Positions 1-7,853 of a stretch of 64,000 nt of DNA are shown here, piece by piece. The translations under genes were made by a program, and so were the position numbers. Numbering within the stretch: position 1 is the first letter of the stretch; each line of letters starts with the position of its first letter. Under the pieces are notes generated by a model. The model saw only the letters and a program-made list of their open reading frames with translations, searched no databases and was not told the DNA's origin. This stretch comes from Bacillus chungangensis (GTDB lineage: Bacteria; Bacillota; Bacilli; Bacillales; Bacillaceae_C): the NCBI RefSeq assembly GCF_030812995.1, contig NZ_JAUSTT010000002.1, positions 124,001-188,000 of the forward strand, read 5' to 3'.

Positions 1-480
1 AAGAAACCAATCCTTTTTCGCTTCGTCTGCTACCCATGGATGGTTAGGGCCGACATAGTTCGCAACGAAATCAATCATTACTTTCATTTCACGTTTATGT
101 GCTTCTTTCACAAGTTCCTTAAATTTGTCAATTGTTCCAAAGTGGGCTTCCGTTTCGTAGAAATTTTCTATCCAATATCCATGATAGCCGCCAGCTTCAT
201 TTGAAAAAACCGGCGTTAGCCAAATGGTTGTAAAGCCCATATCTTGTATATAATCAAGCTGATCGATAATGCCTTGAAAATCCCCGCCTTGATAAGCAAG
301 CGGGTCTTGAGTATTGATTTCCAAATCATTGGTTGAGTCGCCGTTTTGAAAACGATCCACCATCAATAAATAAATAATTTCATCTTGCCATGTCCGTTCT
401 TCTTTTTCAACAGCGCCTACAGGAAGGGCATAAAAAAGAAGAAACGGAAGCAACATTGATAATAACATTCTCCTCAACAT
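1..480 (-). CDS. Secreted alpha-amylase family (GH13) glycosidase, 5' part only
   Basis: 160 codons of a gene that runs off the left edge. It begins ATG at 480 behind a G-rich ribosome binding site (GGGGGG, 7 bases upstream). The first ~25 residues are a signal peptide: basic start MLRRM, then a hydrophobic core LLSMLLPFLLFYALPVGA. The mature part reads WQDEIIYLLMVDRFQNGD, GGDFQGIIDQLDYIQDMGF and TTIWLTPVFSN, which is the start of a GH13 TIM barrel. MIDFVANYVGPNH near residue 145 is GH13 conserved region I. Such enzymes hydrolyse alpha-glucans outside the cell. The catalytic Asp/Glu/Asp are beyond the window, so exact specificity (amylase or maltodextrin-type) cannot be judged. Confidence 0.85.
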   Translation of the reverse strand, partial: MLRRMLLSMLLPFLLFYALPVGAVEKEERTWQDEIIYLLMVDRFQNGDSTNDLEINTQDPLAYQGGDFQGIIDQLDYIQDMGFTTIWLTPVFSNEAGGYHGYWIENFYETEAHFGTIDKFKELVKEAHKREMKVMIDFVANYVGPNHPWVADEAKKDWFL

Positions 481-767
481 ATCCGTTCCCCCCCTAAAAC
501 GAGTTCAAAAATTAATGAAATTGATCGTTCCAAAAAATAAGCATTGTTTATCCTCATATATGTGAAACGCCTTCAATGCTCAAAAACTTTTGAACGTCCC
601 TCTAAAAAATAATCATACGCCCTTTAAGATTATCCTTTTGCACCTCTTGTCGTCAAACGAGAGATAGCCTTTTTAAGCGTTTTAAATTTAACTTCATTAA
701 TATGTCACAATACCTAAAACAGTTGCACGTTGGATTTGTTTATTTCAATAAAATGAAATTTTAGAAG

Positions 768-1232
768 TCATATCATCATTTCCAAAAACTCTGTTTCGGA
801 TATTACCTTAAAACCTTCTTTTCTTAATAATGCTGCTGTTACGCCCTCTCCATTTATTTTTGTATGAGTAAAACTTCCATTATAGATCAATTGACTTCCA
901 CAGGAAGGACTATACTCTTTTAAAACAATGTAAGTAGCTTTTACTTTCTTTGCAAAATCCAATGTTTTGTATGCACCTGCTAGATATTGTTCTGTAACGT
1001 CTTTTCCAGATTTTGCGATAATGGACGCCTTCCCATCTAAAACATCTTTCCCGGTGCCACCAATAATTTCTGCAGGTTCACGTGGCGTAGAAAAGCCGCC
1101 AAGCAACTCCGGACATACCATCATTGCTTTTTTTTCATTCACTAATTGTTGGATTTTTTTTACTAAACTATGGGTGCCATTATAACGGCATTCTTTACCT
1201 GCTAAACAAGAGCTAACGATGATCATTTCCAT
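768..1232 (-). CDS. DUF523 family protein
   Basis: 154 residues, whole length matching the DUF523 family. Visible family motifs are IIVSSCLAGKECRYNG at the N terminus, CPELLGGFSTPREPAEI in the middle and LKEYSPSCGSQLIYNG near residue 110. The conserved Cys residues suggest metal or substrate binding, but the function of the family is not established. The start is ambiguous: ATG at 1232 is only 4 bases from the AAGGG site, while the second ATG (1226) has a better 10-base spacing. It stands alone, with no obvious operon partner. Confidence 0.8.
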   Translation of the reverse strand: MEMIIVSSCLAGKECRYNGTHSLVKKIQQLVNEKKAMMVCPELLGGFSTPREPAEIIGGTGKDVLDGKASIIAKSGKDVTEQYLAGAYKTLDFAKKVKATYIVLKEYSPSCGSQLIYNGSFTHTKINGEGVTAALLRKEGFKVISETEFLEMMI

Positions 1233-1299
1233 TCATCCCTTATCACAATTTTTCCAAAAATCATTAAGGTAAATCGAATATTTTTGTTATTAATAAAGG

Positions 1300-1533
1300 T
1301 TAGCATGGCATAAATATAGGTCTATCGTCAATATTTTTTTCTCGTTTTACTTTACCAGAAGCTTGGCATGTATACAATTCGAAGATAGACAATAATGTAT
1401 TAGAATCATTTTTTCCGCTGTTGCTGCTTTTTATTGAGAATCCAATCACCGGCTCCTTATAAATAAGATAATGATGGATATTCCAGCTAGTCCCTTTTCC
1501 CATATATGATTGAACCTGCTTTTTTTCACTCAT
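1300..1533 (-). CDS. Hypothetical small protein, doubtful
   Basis: An open frame of 77 codons between the DUF523 and ASCH genes, same strand. The product is polar with no membrane segment and no motif that I recognise. No ribosome binding site precedes the first ATG, and the second ATG (residue 11) is not better. It could be a decayed fragment or chance. Listed only because it fills the gap between two real genes on their strand. Confidence 0.25.
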   Translation of the reverse strand: MSEKKQVQSYMGKGTSWNIHHYLIYKEPVIGFSIKSSNSGKNDSNTLLSIFELYTCQASGKVKREKNIDDRPIFMPC

Positions 1534-1577
1534 TTTGCTACTCAGTTATCTCGAATGTACAGATACACCATTATTGA

Positions 1578-2030
1578 TTATTTTGACAAAGCTTTATGTA
1601 GAGCCTCTTGTGTATTTTTTTTTAATTTCACCCAAATAACTGCTCCGTTCGGATGTTCATAACGGATAGGTTCACTTAACCTTTGCGGATTTTTTAGTTC
1701 CCAAGCAAAGGTTTGTTTATATGGTAAGGTTTGTGTCCTATTTAAATATTGCGGGTCAACACCCCCTCCTAAAGAATACGTTTCAATATATTCCTCCAAT
1801 GAAAGTGGACCTCTAACTCCAACTAACTCACAGACACCAATTATTTTTCCAGTTCCACCTGCGATAATCCCAATTGGTTCACGAATATTCGTATTTGAAC
1901 CTCTTATTTCCAATATTTTTTTACCTGATACAATTTTACTTGCCCATGGTTCACGTACAATAAGTGCTCTTTCGATAAGAGCAGGTTCTTTACTACGATC
2001 GAAAAGTGATATTTGTTTAAAAAGATTCAA
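1578..2030 (-). CDS. ASCH-domain protein
   Basis: 150 residues. ERALIVREPWASKIVSGKK and ILEIRGSNTN (residues ~20-50) are the signature start of the ASCH/PUA-like fold, followed by GIIAGGTGKIIGVCELV. ASCH domains are thought to bind RNA or modified nucleotides; in this subfamily the target is unknown. The start is a TTG at 2030, chosen because AGGAGG lies 9 bases upstream and no ATG fits. It is a single gene with AT-rich flanks. Confidence 0.7.
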   Translation of the reverse strand: MNLFKQISLFDRSKEPALIERALIVREPWASKIVSGKKILEIRGSNTNIREPIGIIAGGTGKIIGVCELVGVRGPLSLEEYIETYSLGGGVDPQYLNRTQTLPYKQTFAWELKNPQRLSEPIRYEHPNGAVIWVKLKKNTQEALHKALSK

Positions 2031-2141
2031 CGAATAGTTCCTCCTAAGTAGGTATTACTATTACTTATAAAATAGTTATATGATACACGATTCTATTGAC
2101 CTATTTAGAATCCCTTCATTTTTTTTATTCCGTCTTATTCT

Positions 2142-2184
2142 AAAAAAATGCCACCATTCTTACATTTCGGTAAGAATAGTGGCA
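2142..2184 (-). terminator. Rho-independent terminator of the nine-gene operon
   Basis: Inverted repeat TGCCAC.ATTCTTAC / GTAAGAAT.GTGGCA (2149-2184, one mismatch, 6-base loop). On the minus strand it is followed directly by seven T. It lies 32 bases past the stop of the aldolase gene (2216) and ends that operon. Confidence 0.9.
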
Positions 2185-2215
2185 AATCCTGCAGCATTTA
2201 ATAGATTAAAATCTA

Positions 2216-2938
2216 TTATTCTTCATATCCAAAATCCAATAGTTGTTGGATGTTTTCTAAACTTGTTTCACCAGATTCCTCGTCAATAATAGATGTGTAA
2301 AGATGAGGGATCACTTGTTTTGCACCATTTTCTAAACAGCAATCAACAATCTTTTTCACATTATTGACTGTAATGCCGCCAGTTGGTTCAAAGATCTCTA
2401 ATCCTGCTTCCACAGTTGCTTTCACCATAGCAGCAACCTCATCAAGACAGCTATCCCCACCTATCGGATAAAATTTTACCGACGGAACACCGATTTCAGC
2501 AAGCATCGTAGCCGCCAGCTCACAAGAGACTTTTTCTTTTTTGTGAGCACTATTTGGTCCTGTACCAATATATACATAGCCAACCTCACCAGAAGGCTCT
2601 ACTAGCGCATTGACAATCGGAGCCGCCTTGAGAGAAACCATTCTCCCCAACGTATAACCAGCAGCAGGAAATACTTGGTTAATATGATCTGGATGAGCAT
2701 CGGCAGCGACATCGGCTACTTTCTTCCATTGAGCTGGGTCGCCCGCTCCTAAACCAATTGAAACAGGTATGCCTGCCTCTTTATAAAGCTGAACGTCCTT
2801 GACTGCTTCTTTTTCATTTGCATAATTTTTTACCAATAGACCAATTAACACACGATCTCCAGCTATTTGGACAATGTCTTTTGCATTGTTAAGGTCTTTT
2901 GCTAATACATTAAAGATAACCTTTTGTGTCAATTTCAT
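2216..2938 (-). CDS. KDGP aldolase family protein (DgaF-like), last gene of the operon
   Basis: 240 residues, full length for the DgaF/KDGP aldolase family (EF_0839 type). In Salmonella DgaF cleaves 2-keto-3-deoxygluconate-6-phosphate to pyruvate and glyceraldehyde-3-phosphate. Visible segments are a (beta/alpha)8-like run: VLIGLLVKNYANEKEAVKD, GIPVSIGLGAGDPAQWKKV, SVKFYPIGGDSCLDEVAAM (the Lys is a candidate Schiff-base residue) and EIFEPTGGITVNNVKKIV. ATG follows GGAAGGGAAG. It starts 4 bases after the DgaE-like gene and is followed by the operon terminator. The exact substrate here is inferred from the family. Confidence 0.82.
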   Translation of the reverse strand: MKLTQKVIFNVLAKDLNNAKDIVQIAGDRVLIGLLVKNYANEKEAVKDVQLYKEAGIPVSIGLGAGDPAQWKKVADVAADAHPDHINQVFPAAGYTLGRMVSLKAAPIVNALVEPSGEVGYVYIGTGPNSAHKKEKVSCELAATMLAEIGVPSVKFYPIGGDSCLDEVAAMVKATVEAGLEIFEPTGGITVNNVKKIVDCCLENGAKQVIPHLYTSIIDEESGETSLENIQQLLDFGYEE

Positions 2939-2942
2939 GTCG

Positions 2943-4049
2943 CTACTTCCCTTCCTGTAATATTTTTGTGATCTCTTTCACAATGATTGCTTCATCACCA
3001 GGCAATAAAGGGCGTGGATCAACATACAGCAAGCCTACATTTGCATAATGATGCCGCAAATAAATAGCGGGATTTCCTTTTTCTAACTTCTCTTGGAGTT
3101 GTGCTGCGGTTATTCCTGCTTCTTCTTGTACTTTTATTTGCGCCCGGCAAATAGTTCGCCCTGCCTCGTCCATGTGTAATGAACATGCAAGGCCAGTAAG
3201 CTTATTAAGTGCTTCGCACATTACAGACATCTGTTCACGTTGTTCCTCAAGCGTTTTTTCATGGGAGGTTTGCTGTTGCAGAGCAGCAATTAGTCCTGCC
3301 ACTGATTCCTTCCCTACTTTCATTGCCCTTCCAATTCCTTTGTATTGCGCTCGACAGGCGGCCATCCAGTTCCTTTTTCCACAAAGAAAACCCGAGGTCG
3401 GACCTGCTAATGCCTTTGCTCCACTGTAAACGACGATATCCGCCCCCATCTTAATATAATGTTGAAAATCCTGCTCTGCAGCAGCATCAATGATCAACGG
3501 AATATGATACTTGGCAGCGAGATCAACCATGACATCGATAGGCTGCATGCCTTTTTGAACGGCATGGTGAGACTTCACATAAAACAATGCGGCCGTTTGA
3601 TCTGTGATCGTATCTTCAATATGTTCCTTCTCTACTTTGTTTGCAGCTCCTACTTCCATCACTTTGCCGCCACCGAGCCGGATCATTTGTCCAATGTTTG
3701 CTCCGTAGTGGACAAGCTGCCCCTTTTGGATAATGACTTCATTCTTTAATCCTGCTGACTGAGGCATTCTTTCTATCAAGCTAAGGTTCGTTCCCGTAAT
3801 TGTTGCTGCAGTGGCTATTGCGATGCCAGCAGATGCACTAGCTGTTGGACAGCCATCTTCAGCGCCAGTACGAGAAGCGATGATTGTTCCCGCAAATTTG
3901 ATTAATTCATCCATTTCAACATACCCTTGAGCAGCCTCTTTGAGTGCAAATGCAACTTCCTCACTTACTGAGGATGCTCCTAAAGCTGTCATCTTCCCAC
4001 TCGCATTGATTACTTTTTTTAGACCAAATACTTCAAAACAACTAGTCAT
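2943..4049 (-). CDS. DgaE/SelA-like PLP-dependent ammonia-lyase family protein
   Basis: 368 residues of the SelA-like fold-type I PLP family. DgaE of Salmonella converts D-glucosaminate-6-phosphate to 2-keto-3-deoxygluconate-6-phosphate plus ammonia. VVYSGAKALAGPTSGFLCG (about residue 215) holds the PLP-binding Lys; IIDAAAEQDF carries the Asp that would pair with the pyridine nitrogen. The N terminus GLKKVINASGKMTALGAS is typical. The start follows TTGGAGGATG. It lies 6 bases after the DUF4310 gene and 4 bases before the aldolase gene, so the two enzymes are made together and probably act in sequence on an amino-sugar acid phosphate. Substrate identity is inference. Confidence 0.82.
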   Translation of the reverse strand: MTSCFEVFGLKKVINASGKMTALGASSVSEEVAFALKEAAQGYVEMDELIKFAGTIIASRTGAEDGCPTASASAGIAIATAATITGTNLSLIERMPQSAGLKNEVIIQKGQLVHYGANIGQMIRLGGGKVMEVGAANKVEKEHIEDTITDQTAALFYVKSHHAVQKGMQPIDVMVDLAAKYHIPLIIDAAAEQDFQHYIKMGADIVVYSGAKALAGPTSGFLCGKRNWMAACRAQYKGIGRAMKVGKESVAGLIAALQQQTSHEKTLEEQREQMSVMCEALNKLTGLACSLHMDEAGRTICRAQIKVQEEAGITAAQLQEKLEKGNPAIYLRHHYANVGLLYVDPRPLLPGDEAIIVKEITKILQEGK

Positions 4050-4055
4050 CTTTTA

Positions 4056-4742
4056 TCATCCTCCAATTGTAATGGGGAAAAATGCGCCTAAAATCATTGC
4101 GCCTAAAATAGCACCGCCAGCTACAGGTTTATTCCACATATAGAAAATAGCAGCTCCAGCAATCGAACCTAGTCCAACAGGAATGGAGGCACTAACTGCT
4201 GAAATGACAATCAAAGGACCTAGAAAACGGCCAGAGGTATTGCCCGCTCCCATCATGACATCTGCCCCAAAGGTTGAATTTGCTTGCCCTACTGTGAACT
4301 TCTTAATGCCGATAACAGCATAGCCGATCATTAAGCCTAAAAGCGCACCTGTAAGCAGTGATAAGGTAAAGTTTTCTATTGGCGCTACTATTCCTGCTCC
4401 TAATAACAGCGCTGGAACACCAATCCCAATACCCGTTTGCAAAGCTCCGCCAATATCAAGAATTCCAACGAGTGAGCCTTCTAGTACTCGTGCAAATAAA
4501 AAACTTGCACCAAAAGCCGCCGCTGCGCCATAGCCTCCGCCTTGAATTCCGGCTTCAAGCATCGCAACAATTGCAACATCATTAAAAGCACCAATATGAT
4601 AGACATAATACATATGAGTCCCAGCAAAAATCCCAGCGGAAAGAAGAGCGACAAAAATTGGAAAAGACCAGTCCGCATACCAAAAGTTTCTTGACAGCTG
4701 TTTCTCTCCTGTCACTGTTTTTTCAGTCATTTGTGCATCCAT
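4056..4742 (-). CDS. DUF4310 family membrane protein (EF_0832/EF_0833 type)
   Basis: 228 residues, highly hydrophobic. After a short cytoplasmic start (~25 residues) it has about six membrane segments rich in Gly and Ala, such as GIGIGVPALLLGAGIVAP and LLTGALLGLMIGYAVIG. It belongs to a family known only from this operon type. It starts 1 base after the stop of the DUF4311 gene behind GGAGGAGG, so the two are translationally coupled. Together with DUF4311 it probably forms the membrane channel of an uncharacterised transporter. There is no ABC ATPase, EIIA or TRAP component in the operon. Confidence 0.75.
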   Translation of the reverse strand: MDAQMTEKTVTGEKQLSRNFWYADWSFPIFVALLSAGIFAGTHMYYVYHIGAFNDVAIVAMLEAGIQGGGYGAAAAFGASFLFARVLEGSLVGILDIGGALQTGIGIGVPALLLGAGIVAPIENFTLSLLTGALLGLMIGYAVIGIKKFTVGQANSTFGADVMMGAGNTSGRFLGPLIVISAVSASIPVGLGSIAGAAIFYMWNKPVAGGAILGAMILGAFFPITIGG

Positions 4743-4743
4743 A

Positions 4744-5529
4744 TTAGCTGCCTCCTCCTTTTAATAATTGGTGAAATTCTCTTAACCAGTTAGGTGGATT
4801 CATATGAAAGCTTTCTATTAATTGCAAATCGAATTCGCGGAAAAATCCACTTAAAATAAAGAGAATAATAACAGAGATAAGCAATGATCTTGTTACTTTA
4901 TTCCACCCGCCATCGTCAACACCTTTACCAATCAAAATTCCTAGTACAACACCTGGTACAGCATTACCCATTATTAAATGAGCAAGACCGCCAAAAATCG
5001 TTCCCCACATCCCAGAGCGTTTGCCAGCATCTAATGCAGCTAGCCAGAAAATAACCGGCATAACAGGATTAATTAACCAATTTGCTGCTGGAACTAGTAC
5101 TTCAATCGCAATTGCTTGTAATGATTCGGGAATCGCTGATGCCGTTGTATTAAGAAAAGCAACAACAATCATACCAATAATTGCCCCAGAAATAGCCATT
5201 TTTTTCGAATCATGCAATGTCTCTTCTGGGCTCTTTCCTTTTCGCATTAAAACAGCTGCCGCCCAATTCGGAATAATCCGGTGATCTACATCTTGTGTAA
5301 ATGCTCCAGCACCTACTGATGATGCCCAAGCGTTAAAAAAGAAACCCAATCCAAATGAAAAGTGTGAAACAGCGTCGCCTGCACAAGCATTTAGCTCTCC
5401 TAACGTTCGAAAAGCCCCCATACCTTGGACTTTAGGCGCATGAAACATTCGTGCAGCACCTGCTCCAACACCAAAACCTACTAACCCGCCAATAATGACG
5501 GACTTAACGAGAATTTCCACAAATGCCAT
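4744..5529 (-). CDS. DUF4311 family membrane protein
   Basis: 261 residues. About seven hydrophobic segments, among them VIIGGLVGFGVGAGAARMF at the N terminus and VVLGILIGKGVDDGG and SLLISVIILFILSGFF near the C terminus. A conserved-looking loop GELNACAGDAVSHFSFGLGF (residues ~43-62) holds Cys, Asp and His that could take part in substrate or ion handling. Start after GGGAGGT. Family members occur next to DUF4310, DUF4312 and SFCGS proteins, so this is most likely one half of a two-subunit permease. The biochemical mechanism has not been shown as far as I know. Confidence 0.75.
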   Translation of the reverse strand: MAFVEILVKSVIIGGLVGFGVGAGAARMFHAPKVQGMGAFRTLGELNACAGDAVSHFSFGLGFFFNAWASSVGAGAFTQDVDHRIIPNWAAAVLMRKGKSPEETLHDSKKMAISGAIIGMIVVAFLNTTASAIPESLQAIAIEVLVPAANWLINPVMPVIFWLAALDAGKRSGMWGTIFGGLAHLIMGNAVPGVVLGILIGKGVDDGGWNKVTRSLLISVIILFILSGFFREFDLQLIESFHMNPPNWLREFHQLLKGGGS

Positions 5530-5599
5530 GTCGTTTTTTTACCTCCCTTTAAGTGCGTACAAAAAGCCATTAAATCAGACACAAGCAAGATAGGAACGG

Positions 5600-5648
5600 C
5601 TGAAAAAATGGCGATTGTAGTATTGGTGCAGAGCTGCTATTTTTTCAG
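5600..5648 (-). repeat. Intercistronic inverted repeat in the operon
   Basis: CTGAAAAAATGGC (5600-5612) and GCTATTTTTTCAG (5636-5648) form a 13-base stem with one G:T-type mismatch and a 23-base loop. It lies in the only long gap of the operon (162 bases, DUF4312 to DUF4311). Without a trailing T-run on the minus strand it looks like an mRNA processing or stability element rather than a terminator. Confidence 0.5.
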
Positions 5649-5691
5649 ACGTTGTATGAGCGTCCGACATTCTTTGACTGGACTTTTTGAT

Positions 5692-5994
5692 TCACTTTTT
5701 ATGCTTTGTAAAATGAATTTCTTCTAGTTGAAGGATTGTCACCTGAACCTCTACATGCATCGTTACTGTGAACGTACTTTTCTTTCTTGGGAAAAAGAGT
5801 AATAAAAATCGTTCTATCTCTTCTTTCTCTATTGCCTCTACTATCTCTACATGAAGTGGTTCAATTCGAATGATCATCCCTTTTAATTGTTCTGTTACCT
5901 TTTTTTGAATTTTACCTAAAGCACTGGCAACTGCCTGCTCTTTCGTTTTTCCGGTTCCTGTAACCTCGACTTTGTAATGCTGCTTTTTCTGCAT
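5692..5994 (-). CDS. DUF4312 family protein
   Basis: 100 residues, soluble. The pattern is beta-rich: HYKVEVTGTGKTKEQAVASA at the start, then a helix, and FTVTMHVEVQVTILQL near the end. Full length for DUF4312 (EF_0831-like). It starts 5 bases after the SFCGS stop behind AAAGGAT. The size and fold pattern, and its constant company with the two membrane proteins, suggest a cytoplasmic accessory subunit of the transporter; its role is unknown. Confidence 0.72.
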   Translation of the reverse strand: MQKKQHYKVEVTGTGKTKEQAVASALGKIQKKVTEQLKGMIIRIEPLHVEIVEAIEKEEIERFLLLFFPRKKSTFTVTMHVEVQVTILQLEEIHFTKHKK

Positions 5995-5999
5995 GTCGA

Positions 6000-6362
6000 T
6001 TATCCTTTTAATTTCATCAATTCTTCTGTAAGCCGTTTTCCTAATTCCTCACTATCCAGAAACCCAAACCCTAGCACTTGATAGCCTTCTTGAATAGCCG
6101 TTATTCCCTCTTCAATCGAACGCATGCCATAACGTGCTTGATAGCCATATTTAGATTGGGCTGTAATCGCTCCTGCTCCTCCGCTGCCGCAAAAGGAAAT
6201 TCCTAAAGCTGCTTGATGTTTCTGCATCTCGTCCCCTAGCTTCATATCGGCGCCAAAGCCACTAATGACAACTGCTTGACCACCTGCCGCTTCCACTCCT
6301 TTCCCAACGTTTTGCCCCTTGCCTAAACGATCTCCAATAACAACTACCAATTTTTCACTCAT
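6000..6362 (-). CDS. Glycine-rich SFCGS family protein
   Basis: 120 residues. The family signature SFCGSGGAGAITAQSKYGY is at residues ~57-75, after a Rossmann-like start KLVVVIGDRLGKGQNVGKG. A single Cys in a Gly-rich loop after a beta strand resembles the phospho-Cys loop of PTS EIIB domains. If so, it could pass phosphate to the incoming sugar in a PTS-like system, which would explain the absence of a sugar kinase in the operon; this is inference. Good ribosome binding site AAAGGAGAT. Spacing to the neighbours is 5 and 13 bases. Confidence 0.75.
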   Translation of the reverse strand: MSEKLVVVIGDRLGKGQNVGKGVEAAGGQAVVISGFGADMKLGDEMQKHQAALGISFCGSGGAGAITAQSKYGYQARYGMRSIEEGITAIQEGYQVLGFGFLDSEELGKRLTEELMKLKG

Positions 6363-6375
6363 TTTTTTATCTCCT

Positions 6376-6723
6376 TTATCCCTTATTTTGTCTTGCTACT
6401 TCAAAATGAATAGATAACAAATAAATTTCATCTGCTATTAAGTTAGGCAAAAAATCTGTAATTTTCTTCGATAATTTGATTGAATTTTCTGAAACATCTG
6501 TAAATATTGCTTTATCAACCGCAGTTACTTTTTCTTTTGTGATCGAACGATGCACCATTGCCGACAGATGAGAAATCAATGATAACTGTTGATAATCTGT
6601 CATGATAATATTTTCTTGTTGGCATAGCTGCTTTGATAAAAGATACACCTGTTCACAAAGCGCTTCGTCACCACTTTTTTGAAATAATTGCCTCATTTCT
6701 GCTGTTATGTTTCCATCTGTCAT
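6376..6723 (-). CDS. Stand-alone PRD-domain protein (EF_0829 type)
   Basis: 115 residues forming one PTS-regulation-domain-like helical unit. ISHLSAMVHRSITKEK (about residue 50) has the conserved His of PRD domains, and EIYLLSIHFEVARQ near the end matches the second conserved His region. There is no DNA-binding part. It overlaps the amidohydrolase gene by 4 bases (ATGA). PRDs are phosphorylated by HPr or EII proteins; a separate one inside a transport operon suggests a phosphorylation relay that senses flux. It could serve as partner of the SFCGS protein or of the regulator at 7854-9671; neither is shown. Confidence 0.7.
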   Translation of the reverse strand: MTDGNITAEMRQLFQKSGDEALCEQVYLLSKQLCQQENIIMTDYQQLSLISHLSAMVHRSITKEKVTAVDKAIFTDVSENSIKLSKKITDFLPNLIADEIYLLSIHFEVARQNKG

Positions 6724-7835
6724 TTTTTAAAAACAACCTTTCCTTCCCTTAACGTATAACAAGGTGTCAATAATTTGTCTACAATCATTTGTTGTCCCTC
6801 TGAATCTGTCAAACTTGTTTCTCCTTCCTTGATGGAGAAAATCGTGACATCTGCTCTCGTTCCAGTTTGAAAAGTACCTTGCTCTTTTAATGATAGTGCT
6901 TGTGCAGGTTTACTCGTCACAGCTGCGACTAGCTCTTCCAAAGGAAATCCGAGCGCTAGCAACTTAGACATCGTTGTCATTAAACTACCGACAGGGTTGT
7001 CATAGTTTGCTAAATAAATATCGGTGCTAATCGTAAATGGATAATCGTATTGCTGTTTGTACAGCTTCATTACTTCATAAGAAAAACTAGAAGTACCATG
7101 GCCAACATCGAATAGAACACCAGCATTCAGCGCTTCCCTTGCTTCAGGAATCAGTGTGCCTTTTTCGTCTAATATCCCGCCTTTTTTTCCATGAAAGGCG
7201 TGGGTCACAATATCACCTTGCTTTAAAAGTGGTAAAATCTCGACTAATGGAGGCGGCGCATTGCCAATATGAACCATAATCGGCAAATCGACTGCATCTG
7301 CAAGCTTTCGTGCATGTTTTAAAGGTTTTATTCCACTATTTTTCACGACAGAATGACTCATTCGTGCTTTTAAACCGACAATCGTGCTTTCTTTCAATAT
7401 ACATGTCTGCAGGTCATTCAGTTGAACGAGCTTGTCCATACTGTCTAGCTCCGATAACCCATTGCAAAGCCCATGCTTTGAAATATTCAAAAAAGCAAGC
7501 ACTTCTGTTGCACTTTTCGCTGTTTTTTCTTTAAATATCGGAAAATCTTCGATTCCAGCACTTCCAGCATCAACAATGGTTGTGACGCCTTGCTTAATGC
7601 CGACAAGGTCGGGGTTAATTCCAAGCGGTGTTTTATCTTGAAAAACATGGACATGCATATCAATAAAGCCAGGTGCGACAAAACAGCCTGCTGCATCAAT
7701 TTCCGTTTGTTTTACATCCTTCTCGTGAGGAGAGTTGGCAAATTTGCCGTCTTTCATAAAAAGATCTTTTTTCTCTATTTGCATTGTTTCTGGATCGATG
7801 ACTAATCCATTTTTAATGACGACTGCTTCTTGCAT
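6720..7835 (-). CDS. Amidohydrolase/deacetylase family metallohydrolase (EF_0837 type)
   Basis: 371 residues. FIDMHVHVF (about residue 60) is the HxH metal motif. VGLKARMSH carries the likely carboxylated bridging Lys, PIMVHIGNAP and THAFHGKKG give two more His, and ISTDIYLANYDN the catalytic Asp. This is the amidohydrolase superfamily, close to dihydroorotase/N-acyl-D-amino acid deacylases. In the operon it would remove an acyl group from the substrate before the DgaE-like lyase acts; inferred from gene order. Start behind GAAGGAAAG, 18 bases after the regulator gene. Confidence 0.8.
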   Translation of the reverse strand: MQEAVVIKNGLVIDPETMQIEKKDLFMKDGKFANSPHEKDVKQTEIDAAGCFVAPGFIDMHVHVFQDKTPLGINPDLVGIKQGVTTIVDAGSAGIEDFPIFKEKTAKSATEVLAFLNISKHGLCNGLSELDSMDKLVQLNDLQTCILKESTIVGLKARMSHSVVKNSGIKPLKHARKLADAVDLPIMVHIGNAPPPLVEILPLLKQGDIVTHAFHGKKGGILDEKGTLIPEAREALNAGVLFDVGHGTSSFSYEVMKLYKQQYDYPFTISTDIYLANYDNPVGSLMTTMSKLLALGFPLEELVAAVTSKPAQALSLKEQGTFQTGTRADVTIFSIKEGETSLTDSEGQQMIVDKLLTPCYTLREGKVVFKK

Positions 7836-7853
7836 CTTTCCTTCACCACCTCA

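Noticed and set aside
556-580. cre-like word TGAAACGCCTTCA upstream of the amylase gene
   Set aside because: One base short of the CcpA site spacing and weak symmetry; not enough to call.
5575-5670. 31-codon frame in the DUF4312-DUF4311 gap
   Set aside because: No ribosome binding site and it is crossed by the hairpin; mentioned only as part of the gap.
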